From positions 1 to 44,458 of the forward strand of contig JAFRVD010000042.1 of the NCBI GenBank assembly GCA_017441825.1: a stretch of 44,458 nucleotides of DNA, written 5' to 3'. Position numbers and translations under genes: made by a program. This document shows, piece by piece, positions 15,674 through 23,436 of this stretch (its first letter is position 1; each line of letters opens with the position of its first letter). The notes under the pieces are model-generated. The model was not told where the DNA came from. It ran no database searches and saw only the letters and a program-made list of their open reading frames with translations. Source of the stretch: Lachnospiraceae bacterium (lineage in GTDB: Bacteria > Bacillota > Clostridia > Lachnospirales > Lachnospiraceae).

Positions 15674-16993
15674 TCACTGTACTTCAGGCTCAAATATCAC
15701 GGTCTCCTCATCAGAAAAGCCCGTCATTCTCCCCCTGACCACCGCGTTCGCGCCGTAAGATGCAGGCAGGAGCGCCCGGATATAGGTCCTTGTGTACCCT
15801 GCCATGTATGTGCCACCACGGAATTCCACGGCTTCCTCCGTGAGGACTTCCTCTTCTGTCCCGAGTGCTTCCTCCCGGTATTTTTTCGACATCTCCTTCG
15901 CGAGTGCGAGAAGCCGCGCGCTCCGTTCGGTCTTCACGTCCTCCGGCACCTGTTCAGGCATCCGATCCGCCGCTGTTCCCTTCCTCCGGGAATACTTGAA
16001 TACGTGCATTTCGTAGAACCCGACGGCTTCGGCAAAACGGTACGACTCCTTGAAGTCTTCTTCAGTCTCCCCCGGGAAGCCGGCGATGATGTCGGTCGTA
16101 ACGGCAGGTTTCCCGAAAGCCTTCCGAAGGAGACGGACGCTTTCCATATACTCTTCCGGCGTATAGTGCCGGTTCATGCGCTTAAGAGTCCTCTCACACC
16201 CGCTCTGAAGAGACAGGTGGAAATGCGGGCAGAGCTTGTCCGCGGCTTTGATCCCTGAGACAAACTCCTCCGTGATGACACGGGGCTCGAGCGACCCTAA
16301 GCGGATCCTGCGGATCCCGGGGATGGCGTTGACCGCGAGGATCAGGCGGAGGAGCGTGTCATCGCCGGAAAGATCCCTTCCGTAGGCGCTCAGGTGGATC
16401 CCCGTCAGGACCACCTCGCGGATACCGTTTTCAGAAAGGACGGTGATCTCCCGGACCGCGTCCTCAACGGTCTTGCTCCGGATCCTGCCGCGTGCAAAGG
16501 GGATCGCACAGTACGTACAGTACTCCTGGCAGCCGTCCTGGACCTTCACGTCCGCGCGGCTGTGTTCATGCGTCCTTGAAAGGCCCATGCGTTCGATCTC
16601 CCGGAATTCACGGATGGGGGTCCGCACAGGGCAGAGGCCCTTTTCAAGATACTGTTCGAGCGCTTCCGCAATGCATGCCTTTTCATTGTTCCCGAGGACG
16701 AGGTCCACTCCCTCCTTTTTCAGGACTTCCTCGTCCGCAAGCTCCGTGTAGCAGCCCGTGGCAGCGAGTACCGCGTCCGGGTTCAGCTTTTTCGCGCGGT
16801 GGATCATCTGCCGGGACTTCCTGTCCGCGATATTGGTCACGGTGCAGGTGTTGATCACGTAAATATCCGCGGGGGAATCAAAGGGGACGATCGTGACGCC
16901 GCACTCCCTGAGCTTCTCCTCCATCACCTCGGACTCGTAGATATTCACTTTGCACCCCAGCGTGTGGAATGCGGCGCGAAGTCCTTTCAGCAT
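15674..16993 (-). CDS. mtaB: tRNA t6A37 methylthiotransferase MtaB
   Basis: A 439-residue radical-SAM methylthiotransferase that turns t6A37 into ms2t6A37 in tRNAs reading ANN codons. The N-terminal UPF0004 domain has its three cluster cysteines (Cys14 in HTLGCKVN, Cys50, Cys81). The radical-SAM triad CxxxCxxC is Cys145, Cys149 and Cys152 in DGCQEYCTYC. A TRAM-like RNA-binding domain ends the protein. HTLGCKVNIYE distinguishes MtaB from MiaB and RimO. The frame is open 24 codons upstream, but the ATG at 16993 has GAGGAG 5 nt before it. It is divergent from the HPr-like gene, whose promoter lies just upstream. I could not identify a convincing mtaB promoter. Confidence 0.96.
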   Translation of the reverse strand: MLKGLRAAFHTLGCKVNIYESEVMEEKLRECGVTIVPFDSPADIYVINTCTVTNIADRKSRQMIHRAKKLNPDAVLAATGCYTELADEEVLKKEGVDLVLGNNEKACIAEALEQYLEKGLCPVRTPIREFREIERMGLSRTHEHSRADVKVQDGCQEYCTYCAIPFARGRIRSKTVEDAVREITVLSENGIREVVLTGIHLSAYGRDLSGDDTLLRLILAVNAIPGIRRIRLGSLEPRVITEEFVSGIKAADKLCPHFHLSLQSGCERTLKRMNRHYTPEEYMESVRLLRKAFGKPAVTTDIIAGFPGETEEDFKESYRFAEAVGFYEMHVFKYSRRKGTAADRMPEQVPEDVKTERSARLLALAKEMSKKYREEALGTEEEVLTEEAVEFRGGTYMAGYTRTYIRALLPASYGANAVVRGRMTGFSDEETVIFEPEVQ

Positions 16994-17008
16994 ATGTGCT
17001 CCTCTATC

Positions 17009-17037
17009 TTGACAATCATGAAAAATCCTATTAAAAT
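17009..17037 (+). promoter_or_regulatory. Promoter of the HPr-like gene
   Basis: -35 TTGACA (17009-17014, perfect consensus) and -10 TAAAAT (17032-17037) with 17 bp between. It lies in the short divergent region shared with mtaB. Confidence 0.87.
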
Positions 17038-17069
17038 ATGGACTGTAAAAGCAAAGGAGGTACATTCCA

Positions 17070-17300
17070 TTGAAAACAGTTCAGATTTCGTTGAATTCCA
17101 TTGATAAAGTAAAATCGTTCGTAAATGACCTGTCCAAATTCGATTCGGATTTTGATCTGGTGTCGGGTCGTTACGTGATCGACGCAAAGTCCATCATGGG
17201 CATCTTCTCTCTCGACCTGTCCAAGCCCATCGACCTCAACATCCATGCTGAGGACAACGTGGACACCATCCTGGAGACCCTGCGTCCCTACATCATCTGA
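17070..17300 (+). CDS. HPr-like protein lacking the phosphorylatable histidine
   Basis: A 76-residue HPr-fold protein. AKSIMGIFSLDLSKPIDLNI matches the HPr region around regulatory Ser46, which is Ser41 here. By the same offset the PTS His15 position holds Ser10 and the conserved Arg17 and Pro18 are absent, so it cannot pass phosphate from enzyme I in the usual way. In Bacillus the comparable protein Crh (Gln at position 15) serves only as a Ser46-phosphorylated co-regulator of CcpA. Short His-less HPr-like proteins occur in Clostridia, with unknown role. It starts with TTG, 9 nt after AGGAGG (17055-17060). It has its own promoter and terminator and faces away from mtaB. Confidence 0.85.
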   Translation: MKTVQISLNSIDKVKSFVNDLSKFDSDFDLVSGRYVIDAKSIMGIFSLDLSKPIDLNIHAEDNVDTILETLRPYII

Positions 17301-17340
17301 TCCCGTCCCCGGAATCCCGGGTCATGAAGAGTTTACCGGA

Positions 17341-17366
17341 AAGGCACAGCACTGCTGTGCCTTTTT
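17341..17366 (+). terminator. Rho-independent terminator of the HPr-like gene
   Basis: An 11-bp near-perfect palindrome (AAGGCACAGCA at 17341-17351, TGCTGTGCCTT at 17353-17363) runs into TTTTT at 17362-17366. It lies 40 bp past the stop codon. On the minus strand the trailing U-run is poor, so it serves mainly the plus strand. Confidence 0.92.
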
Positions 17367-17427
17367 CGTGTCTTCAGAGAATGGAGGGCCGCACCGGGAG
17401 CACCTTCACAAGGGCCTGTGAAGTTCC

Positions 17428-18624
17428 TTACGGCCGGTCGAACGAACACAGGATGACTTCGTCTGACGCGAAGGCCTGCTCCATGAGCGGGCCGATGACG
17501 TCCGAAAGCGCCTCCTCGGACTTCCGGATCACGGAAACTCTGGGCTTTGTGACCGGGTGCTTCGCGACAAAGATCGTGCAGCAGTCCTCGTAGGGCAGAA
17601 TGGACGTCTCATAGGTGCCAAGCATCTCAGAGATCGAAATGATGTCCTGCTTGTCAAAGGCGATCACGGGCCGGTACACGGGCATCGTGCAGACGTCGTT
17701 CGTGGCGGCCAGGGACTGCATGGTCTGGGACGCGACCTGGCCGATGGATTCGCCCGTGATGAGCCCGAGACATTCGTTCTCCTCAGCAAGCTTTTCCGCA
17801 ATGCGCATCATATAGCGCCGCATGATGATGGTCAGTTCGTCGTGCGGGCACTTCTCATAGATCGCGAGCTGGATGTCCGTGAAATTGATCACGTGGAGCA
17901 TGATGGGCCCGGTGTACTTTGAAATAATGCGGGCGAGGTCAATGACTTACTGCTTCGCGCGCTCGGACGTGTACGGCGGCGCGTGGAAATACACTGCATC
18001 TATGAACACGCCGCGCTTCGCGATCATATAGCCGGCTACAGGCGAGTCGATGCCGCCGGACAAAAGCAGCATCGCCTTCCCGCTGGTGCCTAAGGGCATG
18101 CCGCCGGCACCCTTGATCTTCCGCGAGTAGATGTTGATGTCCTCGTTCCGGACCTCCACTTTTAAAAGCACGTCAGGCTGATGGACGTTGACGGAAAGCG
18201 TCGGGAACGCCTCGAGGATCCTGTGCCCGAGCTCCTGGTTCATCTCCTGGGAGGTCACCGGGTAGTTCTTCCTTGCCCGCTTCGCTTCCACCTTGAAGGT
18301 GAAGTTCTTTTCCGGATAGTCCTCGTCGATGTATTTCAGCACCTGCGCGGCAAGATCTTCGAAGCCCAGGTCCGGGATCTGAATGACCGGGCACACCCAG
18401 AGAATGCCGAATACGTGCGTCAATGCATCCACGGTCTCGTCATAGTCATATTCGGAGAGTGCCTCCACGTACACACGCCCGGAGGTCTTAGAGACCCGGA
18501 ACGTCCCCGGGACCCGCTTCAGGGCGTGGCGGATGCGCTGGACCAGCGCGTCCTCAAACACATAGCGGTTGTTGCCCTTGAGAGCGATCTCCGCGTATTT
18601 AATGAGAAAAGACTGATAATTCAT
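17428..18624 (-). pseudogene. thiI: thiI (tRNA 4-thiouridine synthase) broken by an in-frame TAA
   Basis: Two minus-strand reading frames, 17947-18624 (225 residues) and 17428-17901 (157 residues from its first ATG), are in the same frame and together form a 398-codon ThiI. They are parted only by TAA at 17947-17949, codon 226, right after TSERAKQ, where ThiI proteins normally continue with Lys. The next 15 codons (VIDLARIISKYTGPI) remain coding. The first part has the ferredoxin-like/THUMP region and the PP-loop SGGIDS (179-184). The second part has GLITGESIGQVASQTMQSL and the region with the catalytic cysteine (YEDCC). A single A-to-T change in AAA would explain it. The start overlaps the cysteine desulfurase stop (ATGA). 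A sequencing error or recent mutation is more likely than recoding. A 7-bp hairpin (17404-17423) lies past the stop but has no U-run. Confidence 0.88.
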
Positions 18625-19775
18625 CTTCTTACGAACCTCCGGAGCATGGGCAGGATCTCACGAAGCGCGTCCAGTACATAGGCCGCTTCTTCCCGTGTGT
18701 TAGCCTCGTTGAATGAAAAACGTATGGTTCCCTCCTGGCGCTCCTTCGGGAGCCCGATCCCCAAGAGCGTGTTGATCTCGGACGGGTGCGACGATGCGCA
18801 CGCGGACCCCGAGGAAACGCAGACACCGCGCTCCTCCAGGGCGTGGAGCAGCACCTCGGAGCGGACGTTATCAAAGCTCGCGCTCAGGATATGCGGCGCG
18901 CTCGTTTCGTCCGTTCTGCCGTTTAAATGCGTCCCGGGGATCCCGGAAAGTCCCCGGATCATATAATCCTTCACTTCCCTCATTTGCGCCGTATTCCGGT
19001 CGAGATCCCGGTACGCCTTCTCCGCCGCAAGACCGAGCCCGGCGTCTCCCGGAACGTTTTCCGTGCCGGACCTGAGTCCCTTCTGCTGCCCGCCGCCGTA
19101 AATAAGCGGCCGGATCTTCGTCCGGTCGGAAATATACAGGAAGCCGGTGCCCTTGGGCCCGTGGAGCTTATGTCCGCTCACGGACAGGAGGTCTATATTC
19201 ATCCTTTTCGGATAGATCCTGTATTTGCCGTACGCCTGGATCGCGTCCGTGTGGAACAGGACGTCCGGGCGGGTCCTTTTCAGCATCTCCCCGATCTCCG
19301 CGATGGGCTCGACGGCCCCGATCTCGTTGTTCACATACATGACGGAGACCAGGATCGTGTCCGGGCGGAGCGCGTTCTTTACGTCCTCCGCGGTCACAAG
19401 GCCGTTTTCGTCCACAGGGAGCCAGGTCACGGAAAAACCGTTCTCCTCAAGGAATTTCATCGTGTTTTTGACGCTCGGATGCTCTATGAGCGTTGTGACG
19501 AGGTGCGTCCCGGCGCGCCGGTTTGCGTACGCAGTGCCAATGAGAGCCCAGTTATTGGACTCCGTCCCGCCGGACGTGAAATAGATCTCCTTCGTATCGC
19601 ACTTGAGTGTAGCTGCGATCTGCTCCTTTGCGGCGCGGATGTACCGCTCCGCCTCCACTCCCTTTTTATGAAGGCTTGCGGCGTTCCCGTAATCCTCAAG
19701 CATCACGCGCGACATGAGCGCAAGTACATCGGGATCCAGGACCGTGGTCGCGGAATTGTCAAAATATACTTCCAT
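18621..19775 (-). CDS. Cysteine desulfurase, NifS/IscS type (partner of ThiI)
   Basis: A 384-residue PLP enzyme that takes sulfur from cysteine. The PLP lysine is Lys203 in SVSGHKLHGPKGTG, and the persulfide-forming cysteine is Cys326 in SSGSACASSHPSE. The N terminus MEVYFDNSATT is typical. It overlaps thiI by 4 bp, the same pairing as NifZ-ThiI in Bacillus, where the desulfurase feeds sulfur specifically to ThiI for tRNA s4U8. No scaffold gene (iscU, sufU) is adjacent, which favours the tRNA role. GGAG precedes the ATG by about 10 nt, and rsmE ends 3 bp upstream. Confidence 0.95.
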   Translation of the reverse strand: MEVYFDNSATTVLDPDVLALMSRVMLEDYGNAASLHKKGVEAERYIRAAKEQIAATLKCDTKEIYFTSGGTESNNWALIGTAYANRRAGTHLVTTLIEHPSVKNTMKFLEENGFSVTWLPVDENGLVTAEDVKNALRPDTILVSVMYVNNEIGAVEPIAEIGEMLKRTRPDVLFHTDAIQAYGKYRIYPKRMNIDLLSVSGHKLHGPKGTGFLYISDRTKIRPLIYGGGQQKGLRSGTENVPGDAGLGLAAEKAYRDLDRNTAQMREVKDYMIRGLSGIPGTHLNGRTDETSAPHILSASFDNVRSEVLLHALEERGVCVSSGSACASSHPSEINTLLGIGLPKERQEGTIRFSFNEANTREEAAYVLDALREILPMLRRFVRR

Positions 19776-19778
19776 GCT

Positions 19779-20528
19779 TCAATTGCTCCGAGTGTCTTCT
19801 TCCAGTAAAAACGTCAGGACCGACAGTATGGCCATGCCTGCCGTCTCCGTCCGGAGGATCCTTTTTCCAAGCGTGACGGCTTTTCCGCCGGCCGCAAGGA
19901 TCTCCTCCGCTTCTTCAGGGGTAAAGCCGCCCTCCGGCCCGATCAGGATGCCAACGGATTCTCCCGGACGGATCGCACGCACGGTCTCCCGGCTTCCTTC
20001 GATCCCTTCTTGAAGCTCATAAGGCATCAGGATGTGGTCAAGCGCTTTCGCCTCTTTGAGCGCCTCAGAAAGACTCACGCACTGGAGCACCTCCGGGATA
20101 ACGTCCCGCCCGGACTGCTCTGCCGCGGCCTTTGCGATCGCGCGGTACCGCGTGAGCTTCGCTTCCGCCTTTTTCACGTCCCATTTCGCGATCGACCGCT
20201 TCATTGCGACCGGAACGACTGCCGCAGCACCCAGCTCGACCGCCTTCTGGATGATCGTTTCAAGCTTGTCGCCTTTCGGCAGCCCCTGGAACAGGACAAG
20301 ACGCGAAGAAAGCTCGTGGGACGGGAGATCTTCGAGGATCTCCAGCACCGCCTCGTCCTTTTCATAGGAGAGAATGCGGCACAAGGAAACGCGCCCGCTG
20401 CCGTCGCTTACGGAAAGCTGCTCGCCCGGGCGCATTCTGAGGACATTTTTGATGTGGGAAAGGTCCGCGCTTCGGACCGTGACCCTGCCGTCCCGGAACG
20501 CTTCCGGGGCCACAAAAAGCCTTGTCAT
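19779..20528 (-). CDS. rsmE: 16S rRNA (uracil1498-N3)-methyltransferase RsmE
   Basis: A 249-residue SPOUT-class methyltransferase for m3U1498 of 16S rRNA. The C-terminal SAM knot shows GILIGPEGGFTPEEAEEI and VTLGKRILRTETAGMAIL, which are nearly invariant in RsmE. The N-terminal PUA-like part begins MTRLFVAPEAF. I chose the ATG at 20528, which overlaps the prmA stop as ATGA and has CAGGAG 6 nt upstream, over a start ten codons earlier. The prmA-rsmE pairing is common in Firmicutes. Confidence 0.96.
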   Translation of the reverse strand: MTRLFVAPEAFRDGRVTVRSADLSHIKNVLRMRPGEQLSVSDGSGRVSLCRILSYEKDEAVLEILEDLPSHELSSRLVLFQGLPKGDKLETIIQKAVELGAAAVVPVAMKRSIAKWDVKKAEAKLTRYRAIAKAAAEQSGRDVIPEVLQCVSLSEALKEAKALDHILMPYELQEGIEGSRETVRAIRPGESVGILIGPEGGFTPEEAEEILAAGGKAVTLGKRILRTETAGMAILSVLTFLLEEDTRSN

Positions 20529-21487
20529 GAAATTCTCCTGCAGGTAAAGGATACCCACTCCCCCTGATACGAAGTCTCAAGGATCGCGAGGTGCGGATTC
20601 ATAAGGACCGCCTCCCGGACAGCCTCTTCCTTAAGGTCGATGATGCCTGAGAAGACAAGCAGCCCGCCCGGCTTCACCATCTGATAAACCACCTTCTGAA
20701 GCGGGATGATGATATCCGCGAGTATATTTGCGACGCAGACGTCGTAAGCCTCAAAACCGGCCGTTTTCTGCGTTTCGGGGTCGTCTATGATGTTCCCGAG
20801 GACCGCCGTAAACTGCCCTTCCGGAATACCGTTCAGCGCGGCGTTTTCACGCGCCGTGTCAACTGCCATTTCATCGATGTCCGTCCCGAAGACATAAGAC
20901 GCGCCAAGCTTTAACGCGATGATCCCGAGGATCCCCGAGCCCGTTCCGACGTCGAGTACGGAGTCGCCGGGCTTTAAGTACTTCCGGAGCGCGCGGATCA
21001 CAAGCTGGGTCGTCTCATGGGAACCCGTACCGAAAGCCGTGCCCGGGTCGATCCGGACCGAAACGGCCGCTTCTGCTTCAAGAAGAGGATCCTCGTCCCA
21101 GGTCGGGGCGATCAGGATGTCGTCGATCCGGAAGGCCTTGAAATGCTCCTTCCAGTTGTTGACCCAGTCCTGGTCCTCCGTCTCGTCCTCGGTGATCTCT
21201 CCCGTGCCGACGTCCATGAACTCCCGAAGCTCGCGAAGCCCTTCGCGGACTTTAGAAAGATACGGCGCGGCGTCCTCGTCCTCGTCAAGGTAAAAGACGA
21301 TCTCCGCGAGACCGTCGTCAGCTTCCTGGCGCGGCATGACCTCTTCAAAAAGCTGCTGCTCTTCGTCCGTCAGGACCTGCGTACGGTCGCGGATCTCCGC
21401 GCCCGTTATGCCGATCGAAAGAAGGAGGTCCGCTATGAGGTCCTCCGCTTCCGGTTTCGTCTGTATGGTAAACCGTTTCCACTTCAT
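20525..21487 (-). CDS. prmA: Ribosomal protein L11 methyltransferase PrmA
   Basis: A 320-residue SAM-dependent enzyme that trimethylates ribosomal protein L11. The N-terminal L11-recognition domain begins MKWKRFTIQT. The catalytic domain shows GTAFGTGSHETTQL and the SAM motif VLDVGTGSGILGI, then CVANILADII. The acidic insert around residues 60-115 (FYLDEDEDAAPYL, EITEDETEDQDWVNNW) is somewhat long but usual in Clostridia. GGAG lies close before the ATG, and the D,D-carboxypeptidase gene ends 19 bp upstream. Confidence 0.96.
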   Translation of the reverse strand: MKWKRFTIQTKPEAEDLIADLLLSIGITGAEIRDRTQVLTDEEQQLFEEVMPRQEADDGLAEIVFYLDEDEDAAPYLSKVREGLRELREFMDVGTGEITEDETEDQDWVNNWKEHFKAFRIDDILIAPTWDEDPLLEAEAAVSVRIDPGTAFGTGSHETTQLVIRALRKYLKPGDSVLDVGTGSGILGIIALKLGASYVFGTDIDEMAVDTARENAALNGIPEGQFTAVLGNIIDDPETQKTAGFEAYDVCVANILADIIIPLQKVVYQMVKPGGLLVFSGIIDLKEEAVREAVLMNPHLAILETSYQGEWVSFTCRRIS

Positions 21488-21506
21488 GCTCCGGTCTCTC
21501 TTCCTG

Positions 21507-23135
21507 TTACTCCGTAAGAATACCGCCGTCCGTAAACGTATGGACTTCTCCGTCGATGACGATCCGGCCCGTAGCCATCCGTCCGTCCGGCTGGAAGTAG
21601 TATTTCCCGCCGGTGAAGTCCTGCCAGCCCGTTAACAGCTTGCCGTCCGGACCCGCGAAATAGCCGCCGTACGTGATGGTATCCTTGAGGATGCATCCGT
21701 TCGCGTCCGTGCAGTATGTGCCGAAGGTCATCTCCGGCTCGCCCACCTTCATGAGCCCGTTCTCATCGATCACGTAATTCTGCCCCTGCCAGGTCGCAAC
21801 GCCCGTCGTCATGGAGCTCCCCGTATAGAGGACGTAGACCATGATGCCTTTTTCAACGCCGGACCCGTTTTTGCTGAACAGCTGGACCGCGTAGGTGCCT
21901 GCCTCCGGGAAAGCGAAACGGACCTCGTTTACTCCGTGCAGCTCGCCGAATTCCGCGAACGAGGCCGCGGCAGTTCCGAGCTTCGTGTTCCACCAGGCCG
22001 TACGGCTTGCCGCGTTTGCGTTGTCCACGGAGAACCGGATGACGACACCCTCCGCATCCGCGTTCACGATAGACACGTCGTGAGTGAGCGGTATGGAGTC
22101 ATAGATCTCTCCGTTGAACTGGGCATACACGGAGTTCGCAAGATTTGCGGTGTCCACGTAGTGCATGCCCTCGTCGGAATTCATGGTGCAGATATAGAAA
22201 TTTTTACCGTTTCTTGAGAAAGCGGTAAGGAGGGTGGCACGCGCGTCCACCGTCCAGCCGGGCTTTCCGGAAATGGCGCCGCTGCACGGAAAATCTCCGT
22301 TCAGCATGCTGTGCCCTGCGGACAGCACGCGCTCCCCGGCATAGTCCGTTGCCGGCACCGTATATGAAATGGCACTGAGCATCTGGGCGATCTCAGGCAC
22401 GCTCATTGCGTTCCGGAGTATGACCGCCATATCGTAGGCGCAGCTGTAATGGTCGTCCGCGTCCAGCCCGTGCGGGTTCGCGAAATGCGAATGGGTGAGG
22501 CCGAGCGACGCGCATTTTTTGTTCATGAGCTCCGCGAAGGCTTCGTTGGACCCTGCCACAGCGTCCGCAAGCACGTTGCCCGCGGTATTCGTGGATTCCA
22601 GGATCAGCATGAACAGGAGGTCTCTTACAGTGAACTGTTCCCCTGCGCGGAGCGAGGGCCGTACGCCGGAGCTCATGACGATAATATCGCGGGAAAGCTC
22701 CTCCTCCGTAACGGTGACAGTCTTGTCGAGAGAGACGTTTTCATAAACGATGAGCGCCGTGAGCACCTTCGTGATGCTGGCAGGCGCTTTCCTGTCCAGC
22801 ATGTTCTTCGCGGCATAGACCTGCTCCGTGTCGTCGATGACACAGTAGGCAGTGCTGTCCGTCGTGACGGACAGGTTCGGGTAGGCGACGGTATAGTCCC
22901 TGCTCGATTCCTCTTCTTCGGAAGGAGAGGTCTCCGTCCCGTCCCCGCTGTCGATCTCTACGTTGATCCCGCCGGACGGGTCCGTCTCCTCAGTCGCCTG
23001 GATCTCACCGGAGGAAGCGCTTTCCTCCCCGGGGATAAAGGATTCATGGAGACCGTCGCTCCGGGTGCGGCTGCACGAGACGAGCACACAGGCACACAGC
23101 AGAAAAGCCGCCAGAATACAGCCTCTTTTCATCAT
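21507..23135 (-). CDS. D-alanyl-D-alanine carboxypeptidase lipoprotein with C-terminal cell-wall-binding repeats
   Basis: A 542-residue low-molecular-weight PBP (S11 family) that trims pentapeptide stems outside the membrane. The N terminus is a lipoprotein signal with lipobox LVSC (Cys21), followed by a Ser/Glu-rich linker to about residue 80. Catalytic motifs are SITK (Ser120, Lys123) and STN (181-183). The third motif, normally KTG, reads KPG at 291-293 (SGKPGWT). After the catalytic part, residues about 440-540 form short aromatic/glycine repeats such as LLTGWQDFTGGKYYFQPDG, of the choline/wall-binding type. AGGAGG precedes the ATG by 5 nt. Its message must come through or start within the tRNA-Arg terminator region, because I see no promoter in the short gap. 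Confidence 0.9.
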   Translation of the reverse strand: MMKRGCILAAFLLCACVLVSCSRTRSDGLHESFIPGEESASSGEIQATEETDPSGGINVEIDSGDGTETSPSEEEESSRDYTVAYPNLSVTTDSTAYCVIDDTEQVYAAKNMLDRKAPASITKVLTALIVYENVSLDKTVTVTEEELSRDIIVMSSGVRPSLRAGEQFTVRDLLFMLILESTNTAGNVLADAVAGSNEAFAELMNKKCASLGLTHSHFANPHGLDADDHYSCAYDMAVILRNAMSVPEIAQMLSAISYTVPATDYAGERVLSAGHSMLNGDFPCSGAISGKPGWTVDARATLLTAFSRNGKNFYICTMNSDEGMHYVDTANLANSVYAQFNGEIYDSIPLTHDVSIVNADAEGVVIRFSVDNANAASRTAWWNTKLGTAAASFAEFGELHGVNEVRFAFPEAGTYAVQLFSKNGSGVEKGIMVYVLYTGSSMTTGVATWQGQNYVIDENGLMKVGEPEMTFGTYCTDANGCILKDTITYGGYFAGPDGKLLTGWQDFTGGKYYFQPDGRMATGRIVIDGEVHTFTDGGILTE

Positions 23136-23162
23136 GTTGTCCTCCTATTTCCGTAGCCCATA

Positions 23163-23210
23163 AAAAACACAAATGAAAACAGGGATTTCCAAATGAATCA
23201 GAAATCCCTG
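23163..23210 (-). terminator. Terminator of tRNA-Arg
   Basis: CAGGGATTTC and GAAATCCCTG (23201-23210 with 23180-23189) form a perfect 10-bp stem with an 11-base loop, and the minus strand then has TTTT and a second T-rich run to 23163. It lies 6 bp past the tRNA 3' end and about 20 bp before the carboxypeptidase ribosome site. Confidence 0.9.
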
Positions 23211-23216
23211 GTGAAC

Positions 23217-23290
<74 letters not shown>

Positions 23291-23311
23291 ATGCCTTCTC
23301 AACAATAGTGT

Positions 23312-23340
23312 ATTATAGACGCTCAGCCGGTATTTGTCAA
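23312..23340 (-). promoter_or_regulatory. Perfect consensus promoter of tRNA-Arg
   Basis: On the minus strand, TTGACA (23340-23335), exactly 17 bp, then TATAAT (23317-23312). Both hexamers match the sigma-A/sigma-70 consensus completely, as expected for a stable RNA gene. The mature 5' end is at 23290, so the start leaves a short leader. Confidence 0.93.
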
Positions 23341-23375
23341 CTGGTTTTGTTTTATTCAGGAAGCCCTTTATATGA

Positions 23376-23418
23376 GGGCGGTCAGGCCGGAAAATATGCA
23401 TACCGGCCTGATCGGCCC
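23376..23418. other. Inverted repeat past the alpha-galactosidase gene
   Basis: TCAGGCCGG and CCGGCCTGA (23382-23390 and 23403-23411) form a perfect 9-bp stem around a 12-base A/T-rich loop, and GGGC/GCCC outside it can pair across a small bulge. TTTT follows on the plus strand; the minus strand has no good U-run. It may stop or stabilise the alpha-galactosidase transcript, which ends about 20 bp away. Confidence 0.5.
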
Positions 23419-23436
23419 GTTTTGAAAAGGAGGCTT

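Noticed and set aside
16994-17060. Minus-strand promoter for mtaB overlapping the HPr-like promoter
   Set aside because: Candidate boxes such as TTGCTT with TAGGAT are too weak to call, so mtaB is left without an assigned promoter.
17902-17949. Programmed recoding or a split ThiI as two working proteins
   Set aside because: The stop is TAA, which neither selenocysteine (TGA) nor pyrrolysine (TAG) uses, no slippery site or stem-loop is evident, and the second half has no ribosome site. A point mutation or sequence error is simpler.
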